In this document: in pieces, positions 61,401 to 64,000 of the stretch
Numbering within the stretch: position 1 is the first letter of the stretch
Layout of the letters: each line of letters starts with the position of its first letter
NCBI RefSeq assembly: GCF_050633125.1
Contig: NZ_JBOEFX010000026.1
Coordinates: 62,001 to 126,000 of the forward strand
DNA: 64,000 nucleotides
Direction: 5' to 3'
DNA from: Lewinella sp050633125
Lineage (GTDB): Bacteria; Bacteroidota; Bacteroidia; Chitinophagales; Saprospiraceae
The notes under the pieces: model-generated
Database searches by the model: none
What the model was told of the DNA's origin: nothing
What the model saw: the letters and a program-made list of their open reading frames with translations, nothing else
Position numbers and translations under genes: made by a program

Positions 61401-61596
61401 ATGAAATACCTAATTGTTATTTTGGCTTTACTTGGTAGTTATTCACTCCACAGTCCAAATTAGTTCTATCGACCTGTTCACCTCCAATGCACGGATGGAT
61501 CAACGCAATTACGGCAACGGCGTTACCAAGCAATTGATTGATCGAGACAACCTAGCTAAACCTAGACTTGTGCTCTTTCTAGAAGTTTTCATATAA
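61401..61596 (+). pseudogene. Small exported protein gene, possibly frameshifted
   Basis: An ATG at 61401 opens a signal-like peptide (MKYLIVILALLGSYSLHSPN) that stops after 20 residues. In the +1 frame a second coding-like stretch follows (ISSIDLFTSNARMDQRNYGN, then GVTKQLIDRDNLAKPRL) to 61596. One indel would join them. A very strong terminator stands 19 nt after the end, so something is transcribed here. It could also be a real 20-residue peptide or a short RNA. Evidence is limited. Confidence 0.35.
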
Positions 61597-61614
61597 TTTA
61601 TATAATTCTTATTA

Positions 61615-61649
61615 GCGGCTGCAAATCGGATTTGCAGCCGCCTTTTTTT
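61615..61649 (+). terminator. Strong intrinsic terminator
   Basis: GCGGCTGCAAAT (61615-61626) pairs perfectly with ATTTGCAGCCGC (61630-61641), loop CGG, then C and seven T. It ends transcription arriving from about 61.4 kb on the plus strand. Confidence 0.92.
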
Positions 61650-61671
61650 ATCCCACTTAAAAGGATACCAT

Positions 61672-61679
61672 TACCTTTG
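61672..61679 (+). promoter_or_regulatory. -7 box directly before the DMT transporter start codon
   Basis: TACCTTTG fits TAnnTTTG exactly and ends four nt before the ATG at 61684. If used, transcription would start at or next to the ATG, giving a leaderless mRNA. Confidence 0.45.
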
Positions 61680-61683
61680 GTCA

Positions 61684-62637
61684 ATGAGTAACAGAACGCT
61701 TGTTTTCAGCGCCACTAGTCTTGCCTTTTTATTGGTTTTTGTGGGTGCTATTGGCTACAGTAGCAAGGCCATTTTTATTAAGCTGGCCTACCGCTACGGT
61801 GCCGACAGTGTCTCGCTGGTAGCTTTGCGCATGGCTTTCTCCCTCCCCTTCTTCTTGATAGCAGCTGCATACAGCCAAAAGCAACGAAAAGCCAGTGACT
61901 TCCAATTGAGCAAAAAGCACTGGGGACAAATCATTGTGCTAGGCATCATGGGTTATTATGTAGCCAGCCTATTCGATTTTTGGTCTTTACAATACCTCAC
62001 TGCCAGTCTGGGTCGGCTCATTCTCTTCACCTACCCTACCCTGGTATTACTACTTTCAGCTATTTTCCTCAAGCGCCGTATCAGTTGGGGCGAAGCGGGT
62101 GCAGTATTGCTTTCTTACATCGGTATAGCCCTGGCATTTTCGCAATCGGTCGAACTGGCACAGGGCGAATTCTTCTGGCGAGGGGTAGCCTTATCCTTTG
62201 GCAGTGCCCTGGCTTTTGCCATTTACTTGATGGGCAGCGGAGAGTTTTTACCCAAAATGGGTACACTGCGCTACAATTCAATCACGATGAGCATCGCTTG
62301 CTTTGCCATTATTATCCACCACGGCATCCAACACCAGTGGGCACTTTTCGATTTTCCGGCGCCCGTCTACTGGCACTGCTTTGGCATGGCCATGCTAGCA
62401 ACTGTAATACCGAGTTTTATGGTTGCCGAAGGTATCCGCCGACTGGGAGCCGGACCAGCATCTATCATCAGCAGCGTTGGGCCCATTTCTACCATCATGC
62501 TGGCAGCTGTATTTCTAGGAGAAAGCTTCGGAAACTGGCAATGGCTCGGAGCCGTCTTGGTAATTGGTGGTGTGCTCCTGCTTTCGTGGTGGAAAAGAAA
62601 AAGAGGAACACCTTCCTCTACTAGCAATCGTGCCTAA
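61684..62637 (+). CDS. DMT-family (EamA) transporter
   Basis: This is a 317-aa inner-membrane protein with ten predicted helices in two EamA halves: the first from LAFLLVFVGAIGYSSKAIFI, with FDFWSLQYLTASLGRLILFT, the second with YSITMSI-like segments and AEGIRRLGAGPASIISSVGP, ending GAVLVIGGVLLLSWW and a basic tail. DMT proteins export or import metabolites; the substrate is unknown. The start is the ATG at 61684, close to a promoter box; the next Met lies far inside the first half. Confidence 0.9.
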   Translation: MSNRTLVFSATSLAFLLVFVGAIGYSSKAIFIKLAYRYGADSVSLVALRMAFSLPFFLIAAAYSQKQRKASDFQLSKKHWGQIIVLGIMGYYVASLFDFWSLQYLTASLGRLILFTYPTLVLLLSAIFLKRRISWGEAGAVLLSYIGIALAFSQSVELAQGEFFWRGVALSFGSALAFAIYLMGSGEFLPKMGTLRYNSITMSIACFAIIIHHGIQHQWALFDFPAPVYWHCFGMAMLATVIPSFMVAEGIRRLGAGPASIISSVGPISTIMLAAVFLGESFGNWQWLGAVLVIGGVLLLSWWKRKRGTPSSTSNRA

Positions 62638-62642
62638 ATTAT

Positions 62643-62760
62643 TATGGGCCTCCGCCTACCTACGGTGGCGTCAGGCTGTCCGTCTTTTCAATCCTCCCAT
62701 CCTTAGTCCCTGCGCGCTCCGCTTACCGAGCTTCGGCCTGCTGGCCTGCGCACTGGTTTA
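62643..62760 (+). repeat. Dispersed repeat family R1, copy C
   Basis: TATGGGCC, then AGGCTGTC, CCCATCCTTAGTCCCT, GCGCTCC and CGGCCTGCTGGCC plus GCGCACTGG occur in the same order as in copies A and B, with some blocks lost. It begins six nt after the DMT gene and is followed by R2 copy 3, in a 382-nt gap without genes. Confidence 0.75.
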
Positions 62761-62778
62761 TCAAACAAAGACTATAAA

Positions 62779-62831
62779 GTTCAACGAGGCAACGCTGGAG
62801 AACGCTGTGACGATCTCTGTGGGTCATTACC
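62779..62831 (+). repeat. Dispersed repeat family R2, copy 3
   Basis: TTCAACGAGGCAACGCTGGA then GAACGCTGTGACGATC and GGGTCATTACC align with the right half of copies 1 and 2, with more changes. Confidence 0.6.
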
Positions 62832-62952
62832 ACAAATAAAACCTCGACACCTTCTATCCTAGAGACGCAAAGTGGCACCTCCTCTTCTACAAATCTCCAT
62901 CAATAGTCCGGCTAAGGGATAAAACACCCCACAAATGTCCGGAACATAGCAG

Positions 62953-62982
62953 TTGATATTCAACAAATTAGCGCTAACTTTA
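62953..62982 (+). promoter_or_regulatory. Candidate promoter of the lipoprotein gene at 63020
   Basis: TTG (62953-62955), 19 nt, then TAACTTTA (62975-62982), one mismatch from TAnnTTTG. The leader would be about 30 nt. Confidence 0.5.
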
Positions 62983-63019
62983 TTGAAAAGGGAGAACTCC
63001 TTTTATAAACCCTCTTCCG

Positions 63020-63706
63020 ATGGCAAAAAGAATACTTTATTTGTTGCTACCTATCTTCCTCTTGTGCGCCTGTACCGACCCCATTGTTCGGCAGGCTCCG
63101 GTAGTCGTTAACGAGACGGTTAGTTTAGGTTTTTTCGCCTTTACGGATGAAACACCCAACTTTACCCCTTATTACGACAAACGTACCCTTGTTTTCGAAA
63201 ATGAAGACGGTCTGAGTTATATCTTCCAAATGAATCAGCCTATTCTGCAAAGTGAATACAGCTATCTAAAAACTTTTCCACATCCAGATCGACCGGGCGA
63301 ATTCATCGACTACCGCTACGCTGGTAATCGGGCCTCTTTTGAATTTGTGTGTAATGAACTTGGTGCGAAGCTAGTGGTTGCTTTGAAGCCTGAATTATGC
63401 GAAGACCCTCAACTGAATCCGGAAATACTTCCAGTCGATTTTTTAGAGGTACGCGGCATTGGTTTCAATGATGGCGACGTAAACCTTCGAGACCCTGCAC
63501 TAGCTGTAGACATCAAAAACAATAGGCCCTGCCCAGGAGGCCGAAGACTTGGAAACATTACCCTTGGAGGCAGGGAATTCAGCAATGTTACCTCCGAACG
63601 CCAGGAATTAGGAAGCCGCTATTTTGAGGTCTACTACTCCCCCGAAGATGGTATTGTCGCCTTCGGTACTACTTATCTTTTCTTAGTGCTAAAAGAGGCT
63701 TATTGA
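63020..63706 (+). CDS. Lipoprotein, hypothetical
   Basis: This is a 228-aa lipoprotein: the signal peptide LYLLLPIFLLCACTDP has a lipobox ending LCAC. The mature part is beta-rich with two Cys pairs possible (FEFVCNELG, PELCEDPQ, NRPCPGGRR) and no domain I recognise. The C-terminus GIVAFGTTYLFLVLKEAY is strand-like. It is monocistronic as far as can be seen. Confidence 0.75.
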   Translation: MAKRILYLLLPIFLLCACTDPIVRQAPVVVNETVSLGFFAFTDETPNFTPYYDKRTLVFENEDGLSYIFQMNQPILQSEYSYLKTFPHPDRPGEFIDYRYAGNRASFEFVCNELGAKLVVALKPELCEDPQLNPEILPVDFLEVRGIGFNDGDVNLRDPALAVDIKNNRPCPGGRRLGNITLGGREFSNVTSERQELGSRYFEVYYSPEDGIVAFGTTYLFLVLKEAY

Positions 63707-63799
63707 CATTGAAGATATCAGTATACAATTAGGATAAGATTTTCATTGCCGCAGATTCGGCCTACTGCTTCCTATCAAATAGGCAGTACCTTTTACTCG

Positions 63800-64000
63800 T
63801 CAACTAAAGTCTTCTGCAAAGAAGGCCAGCAGTGCACAAACGGTATGGGGGTGCTTAAAACCGCCAGTGAGTAGACGCTGTTTCACCTTGTCGCGCGGCA
63901 TGGCCACCAGCCTGATATCTTCGCCATCATCCATTTGAAGAGCGCCTGCCAGGGTAACATTTCTGGCAGAAAAGTGGTGAACAAAACCTTCCATAAATGC
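63800..64000 (-). CDS. Nudix hydrolase, C-terminal fragment (cut by the window edge)
   Basis: The frame is open at the window end; the Met at 63994 is internal. The visible 67 residues (VHHFSARNVTLAGALQMDDG, EDIRLVAMPRDKVKQRLLTG, GFKHPHTVCALLAFFAEDF) fit the last strands and helix of ADP-ribose-pyrophosphatase-type Nudix enzymes (xxDEGEDIEVxxxPxDEV). The Nudix box itself would lie beyond the edge, so the call rests on the tail alone. Confidence 0.6.
   Translation of the reverse strand, partial: AFMEGFVHHFSARNVTLAGALQMDDGEDIRLVAMPRDKVKQRLLTGGFKHPHTVCALLAFFAEDFS

Noticed and set aside
1..64000. CRISPR arrays, tRNA, rRNA or transposase genes
   Set aside because: No regularly spaced direct repeats, cloverleaf-like sequences, rRNA segments or transposase motifs were recognised on reading the window; absence by eye is not proof.

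Overview
The window looks like chromosomal DNA of a free-living, probably marine Bacteroidota. A Saprospiria/Lewinella-like lineage is my inference. Supporting signs are two proteins with type IX secretion (T9SS) C-terminal sorting domains, many SusE-style lipoproteins and small outer-membrane barrels, AT-rich promoters with the Bacteroidota -7 box TAnnTTTG, a transketolase split into two genes, a sodium-pumping Nqr complex, and a ribosomal protein with a helix-hairpin-helix tail. No rRNA, tRNA, CRISPR array, transposase or prophage gene was seen. Two runs of N (47 nt and 2 nt) mark assembly gaps inside genes.

Layout. 0-2 kb: the end of an oligopeptide/dipeptide ABC permease pair and a small lipoprotein. 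2.2-4.6 kb: HU protein and the two halves of transketolase. 4.6-12.8 kb: secreted and surface proteins (a large lipoprotein, a DUF4832-type T9SS cargo, a BNR/sortilin-like propeller protein) plus a cysteine-cluster protein. 12.8-15.9 kb: an AT-richer block of small accessory genes (NmrA-like, two PH-like membrane proteins, GNAT). 15.9-24.3 kb: an AraC regulator divergent from a secreted cupin/SnoaL fusion, an ABM-domain lipoprotein, then a molybdenum hydroxylase locus with two Tat-exported large subunits around one 2Fe-2S subunit and a Crp/Fnr regulator. 24.3-32.1 kb: envelope proteins, a bactofilin, a double TonB-C-domain protein, a second BNR propeller protein and a LolA-like protein. 32.8-36.4 kb: an ECF sigma factor operon with a membrane protein in the anti-sigma position, two barrels and a lipoprotein. 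36.4-37.5 kb: rplU-rpmA. 37.7-43.8 kb: an orphan HlyD adaptor, then a SNF2 helicase with a tightly linked unknown 614-residue partner. 43.9-53.3 kb: housekeeping and hypothetical genes (NudK-like, cystathionine gamma-synthase/lyase, LolA, GH3-like adenylase, TPR-SH3 protein, OYE-family reductase). 53.7-60.5 kb: the complete nqrABCDEF operon on the minus strand. 60.7-64 kb: pnuC, a small possibly broken gene, a DMT exporter, a lipoprotein and a truncated Nudix gene.

The energy genes fit together: Nqr oxidises NADH and pumps sodium, and the neighbouring PnuC-type transporter would bring in an NAD precursor. The envelope genes form a separate theme: ECF sigma control, lipoprotein carriers, T9SS cargo and TonB-domain proteins.

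The intergenic spaces hold at least four families of dispersed repeats that can be aligned by eye: R1 at 32.4, 47.1, 51.3 and 62.6 kb; R2 at 27.8, 53.5 and 62.8 kb; R3 at 39.1, 48.5 and 58.8 kb; R4 at 47.3 and 50.4 kb. There is also a multi-hairpin stretch at 21.25-21.40 kb inside the molybdenum locus. The candidates I consider most worth follow-up are the SNF2 plus partner pair, the membrane-tethered NqrA, the L27 protein carrying a tail that I recall on L21 in other Bacteroidota, the multi-hairpin leader, and the repeat families.
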